From positions 1 to 27,456 of the forward strand of contig JAGAXP010000020.1 in NCBI GenBank assembly GCA_017940955.1: a stretch of DNA of 27,456 nt, in the 5' to 3' direction. The position numbers were made by a program, and so were the translations under genes. The notes under the pieces are model-generated. The model did no database searches. It worked only from the letters and a program-made list of their open reading frames with translations, and had not been told where the DNA came from. Of this stretch, positions 5,817 to 14,258 are shown piece by piece. Source of the stretch: Oribacterium sp. GTDB lineage: Bacteria; Bacillota_A; Clostridia; Lachnospirales; Lachnospiraceae. Each line of letters starts with the position of its first letter. Within the stretch, counting starts at the first letter, position 1.

Positions 5817-8265
5817 CACTCCTGTTTGTGCAGAAGTAAATAGCGTTCAGGATATCTTCTCTGTAGAGGCTATTGAAGAGAGCGGCATATTTACCCTACT
5901 TGGAGGAAAGTATTCAAAGACATACATGCTAAGTGATATCAACTTTGCAGGTGTGACTGATGAGGAGCAGAAATCTATCATCGTCAGTTTTTCAAAGGTA
6001 CTAAAGGGTATTCCCTGCAGGTTTTCATATAGCATCGCAAATGAACATGTGGACGAGAAGAGTTTTCACGAAAAGGTTCTTTATAAAAAGCGTGGGGATG
6101 CAGATGACAGACTTAGGGATTCCTACAATCAGGTAATCAGAGAAAAGTTATCTGATGCCAAGCAGGGACTATATCAGACCATCTACCTGACACTTACCAT
6201 ATCAGCGGATGGAATGAAAGATGCCAAGGCAACTTTTATGTCTATAGAAGGTGCGATAAGGTCAGCGTTTATAGGACTTGGGCTTAACGGTATGCAGGGA
6301 TCATCTATGAGGTCCCTTTCCATAGATGAAAGAATGCAGCTCATCTATAACTTCATGCATACAGGACTTGAAAGCGGATATAGGTTCTCCTTTCAGAAAG
6401 CGGTATCTATGGGGCAGGATTTTATCAATATCCTGTCTCCGGCCGCAATCGAGTTTGATAATGATAGCTTTGTATTAAATGGAAGCTACGGAAAAGTGAT
6501 GTATATCGAGGATTATCCAAAGGCTTTGGAGTCTGACATCATAACTTCCCTATCCAAGATCAATTGTACAAGCTATGTAACAGTCAATAATGAACTTCTT
6601 GATATTTCAGGCTTTAAGCAGGAGATTTCAAGAAAGTACATGGCAGTGGGTATGAAGATTGAGGGGGAGAAGCAAAGAAACCGTAACAATAATGACTATC
6701 TTGCTGATGCATCGCAGAAGCTTTTAAACGAAAAAGAAAAGCTTGATCAGTTTATGAAGGAACTGGATAGCCTAGATGACCACTACTTCAATACAACAAT
6801 TCTTGTGTTGTTTTTAGCTGATTCAAAAGAAGAGCTGGTACAGATCGAGGATAAGCTTAAGAATATTGCTTCGCTTAAAAGTCTTACGCTTAAGAGCTGC
6901 TTTGCAATGCAAAAGGAGGCGCTTAATTCTGCACTTATATATGGAATACAGGAGTTTAAGAGAGTAGTGAATCTGTCATCAAGCTGCCTTGCGATGTTCA
7001 TGCCTTTTAAGACTCAGGAGCTTAATGATGAGAACGGCGTATATTATGGCATCAACCAGCTTTCACAGAATGCGATCTTTGCTGATAAGAAGAAGCTGAA
7101 AAACCATAACGGCATGATTCTTGGACAGTCCGGCTCAGGTAAGAGCGTGTTTTCCAAGAGCGAGATGATATCGGTTTATCTTAACAATCCCACAGACCAG
7201 ATCTTAATTGTAGATCCCCAGTCGGAATACGGGCCTGTTGTGATGAAGATGCATGGTACAGTTATCTGCTTTGACTCAAAGAAGGAGTTTTACCTTAACC
7301 CGATGGATGTGGACTTCGACGGTGTGGATTATGCCGGTCTTCGGGAGATCATCTCGGAAAAGGCAGACTTTATCTTAACGCTGATATCTTCACTTCTTAA
7401 AAGAGATATGGAAGCAGAGGAGCAGGGCGTTGTTGATAGAGTCATTGATAAGGTGTACTCAGCAAATTATAGCATGAGAAAGCGCCTTAACGGGGAGACA
7501 GAAAAAGCAGCCGAATATGAAGTGCCGGAGTTTATGAAGGAAGAAATCACACAGGTAAGTCTTTCAGAGGATTTATCCAAGGAAGAGCAGGTAAGAGCTT
7601 ATTCACCGACACTGCAGGATGTATATCAGGGACTTTTGGATGAAGGAACAGACCTTGCAGACCATTTGGCGGCAGCGATGGAGATTTTTGTAAACGGGTC
7701 ACTGAATCTGTTTAACCACAGGACAAATGTAGACCTTAGTAACAGGCTGATTGCATTTGATATAGCAGGACTCAAGGACAATCTTCGTATCACCAGCATG
7801 CTCATCATGATGGAAACCTTAAGGGGCAAGATCAAGGTAAATGCCAAGGTCGGCAGGTGGACACATCTTTATATTGATGAGTTTCATGAGCTTTTGGCAG
7901 TTGACCAGGTAGCAAACTTTATTTTGAAGCTCTGGAAAGAGATCCGAAAGATGAGCGGTATCTTAAATGGCATAACTCAGAATATGTCTGATCTTTTGAA
8001 TGACGAGAATGCCGGAAAGCTTTCAGCGATTCTTTCAAATACGGAGTATTTTGCACTTTTATCCCAGTCATCTGTGGATAAGAAAAAGCTTATGGAGTTC
8101 TTGCCGAGTATATCTCCTGCCATGTTCAACTTTGTTGACAATGCAGAGAGCGGAACAGGACTTCTTAAGATGGGAAGCGTAACAGTTCCCTTTGATATGA
8201 GGATGAGTAAGGAATCAGAAATTTATGAAATCGTAAACACAGACGGAGGTGGCTATGGGGTTTAA
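5773..8265 (+). CDS. virB4: VirB4-type conjugation ATPase
   Basis: The 830-residue cytoplasmic ATPase drives assembly of the type IV secretion channel and substrate transfer. The N-terminal half is the VirB4/TrbE docking domain. The C-terminal half is an FtsK/HerA-like motor with Walker A GQSGSGKS at 451-458, the NPMD segment after it, and Walker B LYIDEF near 699-704. Length is normal for VirB4 (about 800). I chose the ATG at 5773, preceded by AGGAGGGA, over an in-frame ATG 21 bases upstream that lacks a ribosome binding site. It overlaps the preceding paralogue by 44 bases and the next gene by 11, in keeping with a tightly coupled complex. Confidence 0.95.
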   Translation: MAVIKTKYEQTKMYDTPVCAEVNSVQDIFSVEAIEESGIFTLLGGKYSKTYMLSDINFAGVTDEEQKSIIVSFSKVLKGIPCRFSYSIANEHVDEKSFHEKVLYKKRGDADDRLRDSYNQVIREKLSDAKQGLYQTIYLTLTISADGMKDAKATFMSIEGAIRSAFIGLGLNGMQGSSMRSLSIDERMQLIYNFMHTGLESGYRFSFQKAVSMGQDFINILSPAAIEFDNDSFVLNGSYGKVMYIEDYPKALESDIITSLSKINCTSYVTVNNELLDISGFKQEISRKYMAVGMKIEGEKQRNRNNNDYLADASQKLLNEKEKLDQFMKELDSLDDHYFNTTILVLFLADSKEELVQIEDKLKNIASLKSLTLKSCFAMQKEALNSALIYGIQEFKRVVNLSSSCLAMFMPFKTQELNDENGVYYGINQLSQNAIFADKKKLKNHNGMILGQSGSGKSVFSKSEMISVYLNNPTDQILIVDPQSEYGPVVMKMHGTVICFDSKKEFYLNPMDVDFDGVDYAGLREIISEKADFILTLISSLLKRDMEAEEQGVVDRVIDKVYSANYSMRKRLNGETEKAAEYEVPEFMKEEITQVSLSEDLSKEEQVRAYSPTLQDVYQGLLDEGTDLADHLAAAMEIFVNGSLNLFNHRTNVDLSNRLIAFDIAGLKDNLRITSMLIMMETLRGKIKVNAKVGRWTHLYIDEFHELLAVDQVANFILKLWKEIRKMSGILNGITQNMSDLLNDENAGKLSAILSNTEYFALLSQSSVDKKKLMEFLPSISPAMFNFVDNAESGTGLLKMGSVTVPFDMRMSKESEIYEIVNTDGGGYGV

Positions 8266-9493
8266 AGAGGAAGGAGCACGGTTTACAAGTGATGTGAAAT
8301 TCAAAGACTATGCCCTTAACTTTGCCGCAGGTGAAGCCTCCAGGTTTTCTAAAGGAGATGGGGAGGATGCATCTGCAAAAGTGGATCTTACACTAAGCGG
8401 AGTAGCCTCCCTTTCTGCAAATAAGCATAACGCAAAAGCGAAAGAAATGAAGAAGTTCCTTAAATTAAAGCAGAAGGAGGCTTTTATAGATGAGAAGAAA
8501 GCGAAAGGAACAGACGTTAAGAGGAAAGAAGCCAAAGTTGAGAGCCCGCCCCAAAAGACTATCGGGGCAGAGGCATCAGCACAGACTCCTTCGAAGCCAG
8601 AGAAGGGTACAGAAAAAGCCGATGCAGGAAAGTCTGTATCGAAAGATGTTTCAAAGAAGTCAGTATCCAAGGAGAAAAGAGCGGCAGCAAATAAAACAGC
8701 CGTAGCCAAGATGCTTAGGGCAAAAGGCATGATAGGAAATGACCTTGGCTCTGATAAAGCAACAGGAGATGCACTTAAGGACGGAAATACCGGGGCAGTC
8801 AGAGTAGTGACAGAGATTCTTAATCCGGCTACGTACTTAAAGGGGCTTTTTGCCAAAATAGCAGCCCTTATTGCACCGCATGTAATGGTTGTTTTGATGT
8901 TTCTCATCGTATTTATGATCCTTGTATCTTTGGTGGTTGGCATGTTTACTTCCATAAACAGCGTAAGTACCACTGTTACAGGATTTGTATCAAGGTTTTC
9001 AGGACGAGGAAGGATTCTTTCAGAAGAAAGCCTTACAGATGAGGAAATAGACGCGATTGTGGATGATTCAGGAGCTACAGGGAGACAAGAGGAAGTTATC
9101 AGGTTTGCTCTTTCAAGAGTTGGATATCCGTATTCTCAGGCAAACAGAGCAAGCGGCTATGCATATGACTGTTCATCCCTTGCTTACTATAGCTGGCAGG
9201 CAGGTGGTGTGGACATAAGTTATGGAGGCGGATATCCTCCGACTGCTGCGGCTGAGGCAAGTAAGCTATACAGCAAAGGAGAGGTCGTAAATTCCACAAG
9301 GCTCGATGTAAGAGATATGGAGCCGGGAGATTTAATCTTTTACGGCGGACATGACAACGGAAGATTTCTTGGCATATACCATGTGGCAGTTTATGTAGGA
9401 AACGGTGAAGTGGTGGAAGCCTTAAATGAAGACCACGGCGTTGTATATCAGACACTTAGAACAAAAAACGTGATTTTAGTATTAAGACCATAA
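8255..9493 (+). CDS. Membrane-anchored NlpC/P60 (C40) peptidoglycan hydrolase
   Basis: The 412-residue protein has a long charged cytoplasmic region (1-170, Lys/Glu/Ala-rich), one membrane helix at about 203-232, and a C-terminal NlpC/P60 cysteine peptidase domain. The catalytic pair is Cys306 (YDCSSLAYY) and His376 (YHVAVYVG). The usual third polar residue (His, Asn or Gln) is Glu388 in VVEALNE. Gram-positive conjugation systems use such VirB1-like enzymes to open the wall for the channel, which fits the position right after virB4. Start ATG 8255 follows GGAGG by five bases; the GTG at 8249 overlaps that site and is rejected. Activity cannot be judged from sequence alone, and the Glu is unusual. 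Confidence 0.9.
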   Translation: MGFKEEGARFTSDVKFKDYALNFAAGEASRFSKGDGEDASAKVDLTLSGVASLSANKHNAKAKEMKKFLKLKQKEAFIDEKKAKGTDVKRKEAKVESPPQKTIGAEASAQTPSKPEKGTEKADAGKSVSKDVSKKSVSKEKRAAANKTAVAKMLRAKGMIGNDLGSDKATGDALKDGNTGAVRVVTEILNPATYLKGLFAKIAALIAPHVMVVLMFLIVFMILVSLVVGMFTSINSVSTTVTGFVSRFSGRGRILSEESLTDEEIDAIVDDSGATGRQEEVIRFALSRVGYPYSQANRASGYAYDCSSLAYYSWQAGGVDISYGGGYPPTAAAEASKLYSKGEVVNSTRLDVRDMEPGDLIFYGGHDNGRFLGIYHVAVYVGNGEVVEALNEDHGVVYQTLRTKNVILVLRP

Positions 9494-9506
9494 GGAGGAA
9501 TGTGAA

Positions 9507-10955
9507 ATGGCAGATGAAATTGCTCAGGTTGTAGATCTTGAATATAAGGGGATTTATTACCTTTTGAAAGGAACAAAGGCGATGATTGCAGCTATGGTAA
9601 GCGGCGTTAAGTCCTTGCATGAGTGGAATCATCAGAAATGGCTTAATAAGCCCGGAAGCTGCTCCTGGCAGAAGATCCAGGAAGCAAGTGAAGGGATGGC
9701 TCCTATTTTGGAGTTTCCCAAGGAAATGTTTGAGCCAACAATAAATATCTCAAATGATCCTGATGTAAAGGGAGAAGGCTTTATCAGCCCGTTTGAATAT
9801 TATTGTCAGAAGAATAATCTCAGATACTGTATCATGCCGGATCTTAATCCAAATGATGATTACGTTCCTGTTGCCGTGCTTGCACAGGACTTTGGAATCC
9901 ATGATGAACAGATCAAGTCCTACATGAGAAAGCGTGTTGCAAGTGAGGAAGCACAGGATAAGTCATATGATGAGAAAATCGCTGATGCGAAGGAAAGACT
10001 TGCAAATGCTGAGACCCAGGAAGAAAAGGACGAGATTCAGAAAGAGATTGAAGCACTTGAACAGGGTAAATCGCAGAACAGTGAGCTTTTGGCAGAGTCC
10101 AAGGAAAAGATGGATAGAAACAATGTCCTTGATTTTGCGGAATATCTTAAGCAGGCGGAAGGTACAGAGTTTTTGGATAATCCCGAACTTGCAATGTTGC
10201 AGGCTCAGACATGTGGAGTGGTAAGAGAGTTCATGCCCGAAGATTGCATGTATCCTATCCGTGATTCAGGGCTTGTTCCAGAGTCGAAAGAGCTCTATTA
10301 CAGTCAAAAGACCGGAGATGACACCCTTATCACAGTAAAGAGAAGCTTTGAAGTGGATGATAAGGGCATGGTCTTTTCTGTCTATGAAGTCTCAGATCCT
10401 GTAACGGGAGCAAAGTTTGAGCCCGTATCAGACAGAGGCCTTACGATGGAGGCATGGAATGAAAAACTTCCTGAAATCCTTAAAAATGCAGGAATGATGA
10501 AAGATCAGCCTATGACGGTTATGAGAAGTGAAGAAAACCTTCATGACTATATCCTTGGGTTTGATACAAATTTTACCAGTGCCCAGGAAGGTGGGCATGA
10601 AATTTCAGGCGAAGCACAGATTATGATCGACCAGGCGAGAACTGATGCGGCGCAGCGAGAAGCATATGCAAGAAGCTTTTATTCTACTGTCACGGTTCCA
10701 TCGGAATCCATCATGCCAAGTGAAAACAGGATTTTGTCTTTAGAGCTGGATGATGGTCTTGTGGAAGGAGTGTCTCTTGTAGGCATTGATTCTGATAGTG
10801 CAAAGATTTCAATCCGCTCTGACGAGAAGTATTCCTTTATCGGCTCTGATGGAAAGGAAAAGACTCTCACGGGAGATGAAATCCTTAAGGCACTTGAAGG
10901 AAAAGCAAAGTCAGAAAGTGCCACAAAGTCTATTACAAAGGCTACGGCAAGATAA
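9507..10955 (+). CDS. PcfB-like (DUF3801-related) coupling-protein partner
   Basis: The 482-residue soluble protein carries an N-terminal region (1-145) whose layout resembles PcfB/DUF3801: a helical start, then ISPFEYYCQKNNLRYCIM and a VAVLAQDFGIHDEQI segment. In known systems PcfB-type proteins partner the VirD4 coupling protein and feed the relaxosome to it. Residues about 148-205 are strongly charged and likely coiled coil. The rest (210-482) is a mixed domain I cannot name. GGAGG precedes the ATG. The gene stands between the NlpC/P60 protein and virD4, matching the PcfB-PcfC order with one tiny gene between. The family call is by resemblance plus context; a VirD4 adaptor role is inference. 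Confidence 0.55.
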   Translation: MADEIAQVVDLEYKGIYYLLKGTKAMIAAMVSGVKSLHEWNHQKWLNKPGSCSWQKIQEASEGMAPILEFPKEMFEPTINISNDPDVKGEGFISPFEYYCQKNNLRYCIMPDLNPNDDYVPVAVLAQDFGIHDEQIKSYMRKRVASEEAQDKSYDEKIADAKERLANAETQEEKDEIQKEIEALEQGKSQNSELLAESKEKMDRNNVLDFAEYLKQAEGTEFLDNPELAMLQAQTCGVVREFMPEDCMYPIRDSGLVPESKELYYSQKTGDDTLITVKRSFEVDDKGMVFSVYEVSDPVTGAKFEPVSDRGLTMEAWNEKLPEILKNAGMMKDQPMTVMRSEENLHDYILGFDTNFTSAQEGGHEISGEAQIMIDQARTDAAQREAYARSFYSTVTVPSESIMPSENRILSLELDDGLVEGVSLVGIDSDSAKISIRSDEKYSFIGSDGKEKTLTGDEILKALEGKAKSESATKSITKATAR

Positions 10956-10965
10956 GGAGGGGGCT

Positions 10966-11031
10966 ATGATCACACTAAGTATCTTAGGATTTTTTCTTAT
11001 AGCAAGTGCCATGAATCAGGCTTACGAATAG
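10966..11031 (+). CDS. 21-residue hydrophobic peptide
   Basis: MITLSILGFFLIASAMNQAYE has one short hydrophobic stretch (residues 2-16) and a polar, acidic end. It starts at an ATG five bases after AAGGAGGGGG, one of the strongest ribosome binding sites in the window. Its stop TAG overlaps the GGAGG site of virD4, so translation is likely coupled. The exact fit between two genes argues for a real small gene, not chance. A plausible role is a membrane subunit or stabiliser of the coupling protein, or simply a translational coupler. No family recognised. Confidence 0.6.
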   Translation: MITLSILGFFLIASAMNQAYE

Positions 11032-11042
11032 GAGGCAGGTCT

Positions 11043-13394
11043 ATGAGCGATTTGTTTGTAAGAGAAAGACCGGTAAAAAAGCATACAAGGAGCGTTAAAG
11101 AGACGCTTATCATATATGCGATTGGTGTATTTGTCTGTGTATATCTTGGCTTTCTTTTGGGAGCTGTGTGGATGGACGGGAATAATCTGAATGAGTTCAT
11201 GAACAACTTCCAGTCCTTTATCATAGAGCAGCATCATTTTATAGTAGGAGTTACACCGGCGACACCGAAGTTTGTATTAACCTTTGTGATCGGATGGTCT
11301 ATGGCATTTATCATAATCTTTACAAAGATAGAGCATCCTTTCGCCGGAGAAGAATTTGGTAAAGCTAAATGGGGAGATGCCAAGGAATTTACAAAGCTCT
11401 TTGCGAACCATGATGAGAAAAACATTGTAGATGTTGTTACGGGGGATGTTCATCTTGATCATCCCCTTCGTGTAAATACGGCAAATTACTGGATTGCAGA
11501 GGGGGTATATCTTTCGATTCATAATGAGAGGACTTCAAACTTAAATATGCTAGTTGTAGGACCGCCAGGCTCCGGTAAATCATTCAGGCTTGCCCGTCCG
11601 ATGTTATCCCAGCTATGCGGAAACTTCCTTGTGACAGATCCAAAAGGAGAACTTTTTAAGCAGACAGGACAATATTTTGAGGATAACGGCTATGAAGTTA
11701 TGGTCATGAACGTGGAATCTGAAGATGGTATGCCAATGAGTATCCATTTTAACCCGTTTGAATATATCAGAAACGAGTCTGATATCATGAGCATTGCCGG
11801 AATCCTTATGAAGGCAACAACTCCGGCAGAAGAAAGCGGGGGCAATGATCAGTTCTTTGAGCAATCAGCAGAAGTGCTTCTTACGAGTATCATTTATCTG
11901 ATTCACTACTATTATCCGAAGGAAGATCAGAACTGGAAGACCTTTGTAAAGCTTCTTGATGCGACCTGCGTATATACAAATAAGGATGGTTCCATTGATA
12001 ACAGAGAAGGCGGCATTCTTGATATCGCAAAGAAAGCACAGAGTAACTGGAAAGAAGAAAAGCATATGGAGTCAGATTTCCCCGGGTATGTTGCAATCGA
12101 AAAGTATTATAACGGAGCAGCAGAAACCACTAGCTCCATTGTGGCATCATTGGATGCGCATTGCAGATATATGAAGCTTGAATGCGTTATTGACCTGTTA
12201 TCTGAGGATGAAATACAGATTGCAAAGAGTTTTGGGTATTCAAAACCATGTAAGGAAGCTTCTACAGGAAAGAGAATACTATTTATCGTTACAAGTGAGG
12301 ATAAGCGTTATTATGACTGGATACCGTCAATGGTATATTCGCTATTCTTTGATGAACTTTACCATCTGACAGCCATTGATCCAAGCCTTCATGAAACATT
12401 GCCTCAGCATTTGACGTTTCTTATGGACGAGTTTGCAAATGTCACATTGCCAGACTCTTTTGTAGAGAAGCTTTCCACCATGCGTAGCCGTAACATGAGT
12501 GCGGTCATTATTGTGCAGAACCTGATTCAGCTTAAGAGGAAGTTTCCTAAGTTTGATATGGACAAAGACCTTATCGGTAACTGCTCTATTATTGATATCT
12601 TAGGAGCACCGGATATGGATTCCTGTGAATATCTGTCAAAACACTTTGGAACGCAGACTATTCATAAGGCAAGTGAGTCCGATGCCAAGGATTACAAGGG
12701 GCAGAGCTCTAGGTCAGAGGATGTTATGCAGAAGAGCCTTTTATCAGCAGAGGATATCTTTGCCATGAAAAAGGATGGGGAGTGTGCCATTGTAGTAAAG
12801 GGCGCAGATCCTTTATATCAGACCAAGTGCCGTATGGAGAGAACGGATTTTGTAAAGCTTCTATGCCGAAAGCACAATCCATATGACCCCAAGAAGCGTC
12901 AGGAGATCAGAAAAGAAAAGCGGGCAGATTTATCACCGGTATTCTTTTCAGGAGAAAGAGCAAAGGCAGAGGCTAAAAAGCTACTAGCCCAGGGAGAAGA
13001 GATTATTCACATCACGGTAGATGAGGCAATTGCCTATCATGAAGCAGTTAAGATGCAGGTAAAACCTGAGAGTATTGTTCTTTCTGTAAATGAAAGGAAG
13101 ATGCTTCAAAAAAATGCGGAGAAGTACAATGAGAAGCATGCCATGATGAAAAAAATCACATTGGATGAATTTCGGAAAAATGCAGACGGATGTGATTGTG
13201 AAGAGTCCGTATATCGTGAACGCTGCAGAGTGGTTAGAAGCCTTATCAATGATGGTTTTTCTAACATCCATGTCAGGTTTTTAAAGCCCTTAGTCATAGC
13301 AGGCTATAGCTTTGAAGAGATTAAAGAGCTATTCAACCAACACTCAGATACTGAGGAAATAAGAGATTTTATCAAACAGATGGGGATTGCGTAG
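11043..13394 (+). CDS. virD4: VirD4/TraG-type conjugative coupling protein
   Basis: The 783-residue inner-membrane ATPase receives the transfer substrate and hands it to the T4SS channel. Two membrane helices lie at about 21-43 and 76-94. A FGKAKWGDAKEF segment follows, then Walker A GPPGSGKS at 173-180, the family phrase FLVTDPKGELF, and Walker B FLMDEFANV at 459-467. A later RSRNMSAVIIVQNLIQL segment is typical of TraG/VirD4. The C-terminal 150 residues are charged and end in a small helical domain. Family length is 500-800. AGGAGG lies just before the ATG. It is the last gene of operon A and its stop codon sits inside the terminator hairpin. Confidence 0.95.
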   Translation: MSDLFVRERPVKKHTRSVKETLIIYAIGVFVCVYLGFLLGAVWMDGNNLNEFMNNFQSFIIEQHHFIVGVTPATPKFVLTFVIGWSMAFIIIFTKIEHPFAGEEFGKAKWGDAKEFTKLFANHDEKNIVDVVTGDVHLDHPLRVNTANYWIAEGVYLSIHNERTSNLNMLVVGPPGSGKSFRLARPMLSQLCGNFLVTDPKGELFKQTGQYFEDNGYEVMVMNVESEDGMPMSIHFNPFEYIRNESDIMSIAGILMKATTPAEESGGNDQFFEQSAEVLLTSIIYLIHYYYPKEDQNWKTFVKLLDATCVYTNKDGSIDNREGGILDIAKKAQSNWKEEKHMESDFPGYVAIEKYYNGAAETTSSIVASLDAHCRYMKLECVIDLLSEDEIQIAKSFGYSKPCKEASTGKRILFIVTSEDKRYYDWIPSMVYSLFFDELYHLTAIDPSLHETLPQHLTFLMDEFANVTLPDSFVEKLSTMRSRNMSAVIIVQNLIQLKRKFPKFDMDKDLIGNCSIIDILGAPDMDSCEYLSKHFGTQTIHKASESDAKDYKGQSSRSEDVMQKSLLSAEDIFAMKKDGECAIVVKGADPLYQTKCRMERTDFVKLLCRKHNPYDPKKRQEIRKEKRADLSPVFFSGERAKAEAKKLLAQGEEIIHITVDEAIAYHEAVKMQVKPESIVLSVNERKMLQKNAEKYNEKHAMMKKITLDEFRKNADGCDCEESVYRERCRVVRSLINDGFSNIHVRFLKPLVIAGYSFEEIKELFNQHSDTEEIRDFIKQMGIA

Positions 13395-13411
13395 GCAGTC
13401 CTCATTTTTTT
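13382..13411 (+). terminator. Terminator of operon A, overlapping the virD4 stop
   Basis: A nine-bp stem with two wobbles (GGGGATTGC, 13382-13390, with GCAGTCCTC, 13395-13403) has the loop GTAG, which contains the stop codon. It is followed by A and seven T. A ribosome finishing virD4 would cover the stem, so its strength may depend on translation. Confidence 0.65.
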
Positions 13412-13454
13412 GATTCGCAAAAAAAACACACCCTATAGTGAAAGGAGGGTGTGT
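13410..13454 (+). promoter_or_regulatory. merR promoter with overlapping inverted-repeat operator
   Basis: A -35 TTGATT (13410-13415) and -10 TATAGT (13434-13439) are 18 bases apart. A perfect nine-bp inverted repeat, ACACACCCT (13426-13434) and AGGGTGTGT (13446-13454), spans the -10 and the ribosome binding site. The predicted start of transcription is near 13446, so the 5' arm would not be in the mRNA. The repeat is therefore better read as a DNA operator, probably for the MerR-type protein encoded next. Confidence 0.5.
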
Positions 13455-13456
13455 AT

Positions 13457-13852
13457 ATGACCACAAATAATAAAAATATAGGTATTGACCGTTCCTCGGG
13501 AACGCAATTAAAGTCAGAGGGGAGTATAGCCCAAATACTATTCACAGTAAAGGAGGTTTGTGAGAAGACAGGTTTAACGAGAAAACAGTTATTTGACTAT
13601 AAGGAGATTGTAAAGCCTGTTAAGTATGACAAATCTGGATATAAGCTATACGACCTTGAAGGAATAAAACAACTTAATCTGATAGCTGAATTACGAGGTA
13701 TAGATGTCCCATTGGCTGATATCAGGTTAGTAATTGAGGGGTTGAAGAAAAAAGAAGAAATTGTAGAGAAGCAAATAATGGAGCTCAATAATAGAAAAAG
13801 CTTAATTGATCACATGATTGTGTTAGCTCAGGAAATGTTAACGCATGATTGA
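13457..13852 (+). CDS. MerR-family transcription regulator
   Basis: The 131-residue protein has a MerR winged helix-turn-helix from about residue 28 (FTVKEVCEKTGLTRKQLFDY), then the YDKSGYKLYD wing and EGIKQLNLIAELRG. A C-terminal helix (about 90-125) should dimerise. There is no effector domain or metal-binding Cys cluster, so this is a minimal MerR protein. I use the ATG at 13457, eight bases from GGAGG, instead of the GTG at 13451, which is too close. It lies between the end of operon A and the next block, and likely controls its own promoter through the inverted repeat. Control of transfer genes is possible but not shown. Confidence 0.8.
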   Translation: MTTNNKNIGIDRSSGTQLKSEGSIAQILFTVKEVCEKTGLTRKQLFDYKEIVKPVKYDKSGYKLYDLEGIKQLNLIAELRGIDVPLADIRLVIEGLKKKEEIVEKQIMELNNRKSLIDHMIVLAQEMLTHD

Positions 13853-13867
13853 TATTGTTCCGATAAA

Positions 13868-13879
13868 GGATTATAATCC
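13868..13879. other. Perfect 12-bp palindrome, possible operator
   Basis: GGATTATAATCC, just after the MerR-type gene, is its own reverse complement. The following 80 bases are A/T-rich with no gene. It may be an operator for the two regulators nearby, but a chance palindrome of this size cannot be excluded. Confidence 0.25.
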
Positions 13880-13953
13880 ATAATAAGAGTTTATACTCAA
13901 TAGTTGAAAAGCGTGCTGGAACATACTATGGCATCCAGAAGCAAGGCATTAGC

Positions 13954-13988
13954 GACATCATAGGGTACAGCTCTATGGTGTCCTTTTT
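13954..13988 (+). terminator. Terminator before the excisionase-type gene
   Basis: A ten-bp stem with one wobble (GACATCATAG and CTATGGTGTC, nine-base loop) is followed by C and five T. It probably ends the merR transcript. It is only 21 bases from the next start codon, so that gene either needs read-through or has a promoter inside the hairpin region. Confidence 0.6.
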
Positions 13989-14009
13989 GCTTTATGAGAG
14001 GATTAGACT

Positions 14010-14213
14010 ATGGAGAATTATATTACTTTATCGGAGGCAGCGAAAAAATGGGGGATATCAGAAAGAAGGATTCGGACATTATGCTCAGAGGGACGAATTG
14101 ATGGTGTGACCAGATTTGGACGATCTTGGGCAATTCCGGAGAATGCAAAAAAGCCTGTTGATCATAGAATTAAGTCCGGAAAGTACATAAAGAATAAGAA
14201 TCTTGATGATTAA
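14010..14213 (+). CDS. Excisionase-type helix-turn-helix protein
   Basis: The 67-residue protein is almost all one MerR-like/excisionase (HTH_17) domain: YITLSEAAKKWGISERRIRTLC, then GRIDGVTRFGRSWAIPENAKKP. Such small proteins act as recombination directionality factors of mobile elements or as plain regulators. No integrase is visible in this window, so an excisionase role is not supported by context. AGAGG precedes the ATG by eight bases. The stop is 45 bases before the lipoprotein gene. Confidence 0.75.
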   Translation: MENYITLSEAAKKWGISERRIRTLCSEGRIDGVTRFGRSWAIPENAKKPVDHRIKSGKYIKNKNLDD

Positions 14214-14258
14214 ACCGATGAAAGAATCAGCAAGAGATATGGTGGAGGTTCAGATTAT

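Noticed and set aside
8308..8973. 221-codon open frame on the minus strand opposite the NlpC/P60 gene
   Set aside because: It mirrors a Lys/Ala/Ser-rich coding region, has no ribosome binding site, and the plus-strand gene has clear domains and start.
9934..10224. 96-codon plus-strand frame inside the PcfB-like gene
   Set aside because: Arg/Lys-rich shadow of the coiled-coil coding region without its own start signal.
14010..14213. Excisionase-type gene as proof of an integrative element
   Set aside because: The fold is shared by ordinary regulators and no integrase or attachment site is visible.
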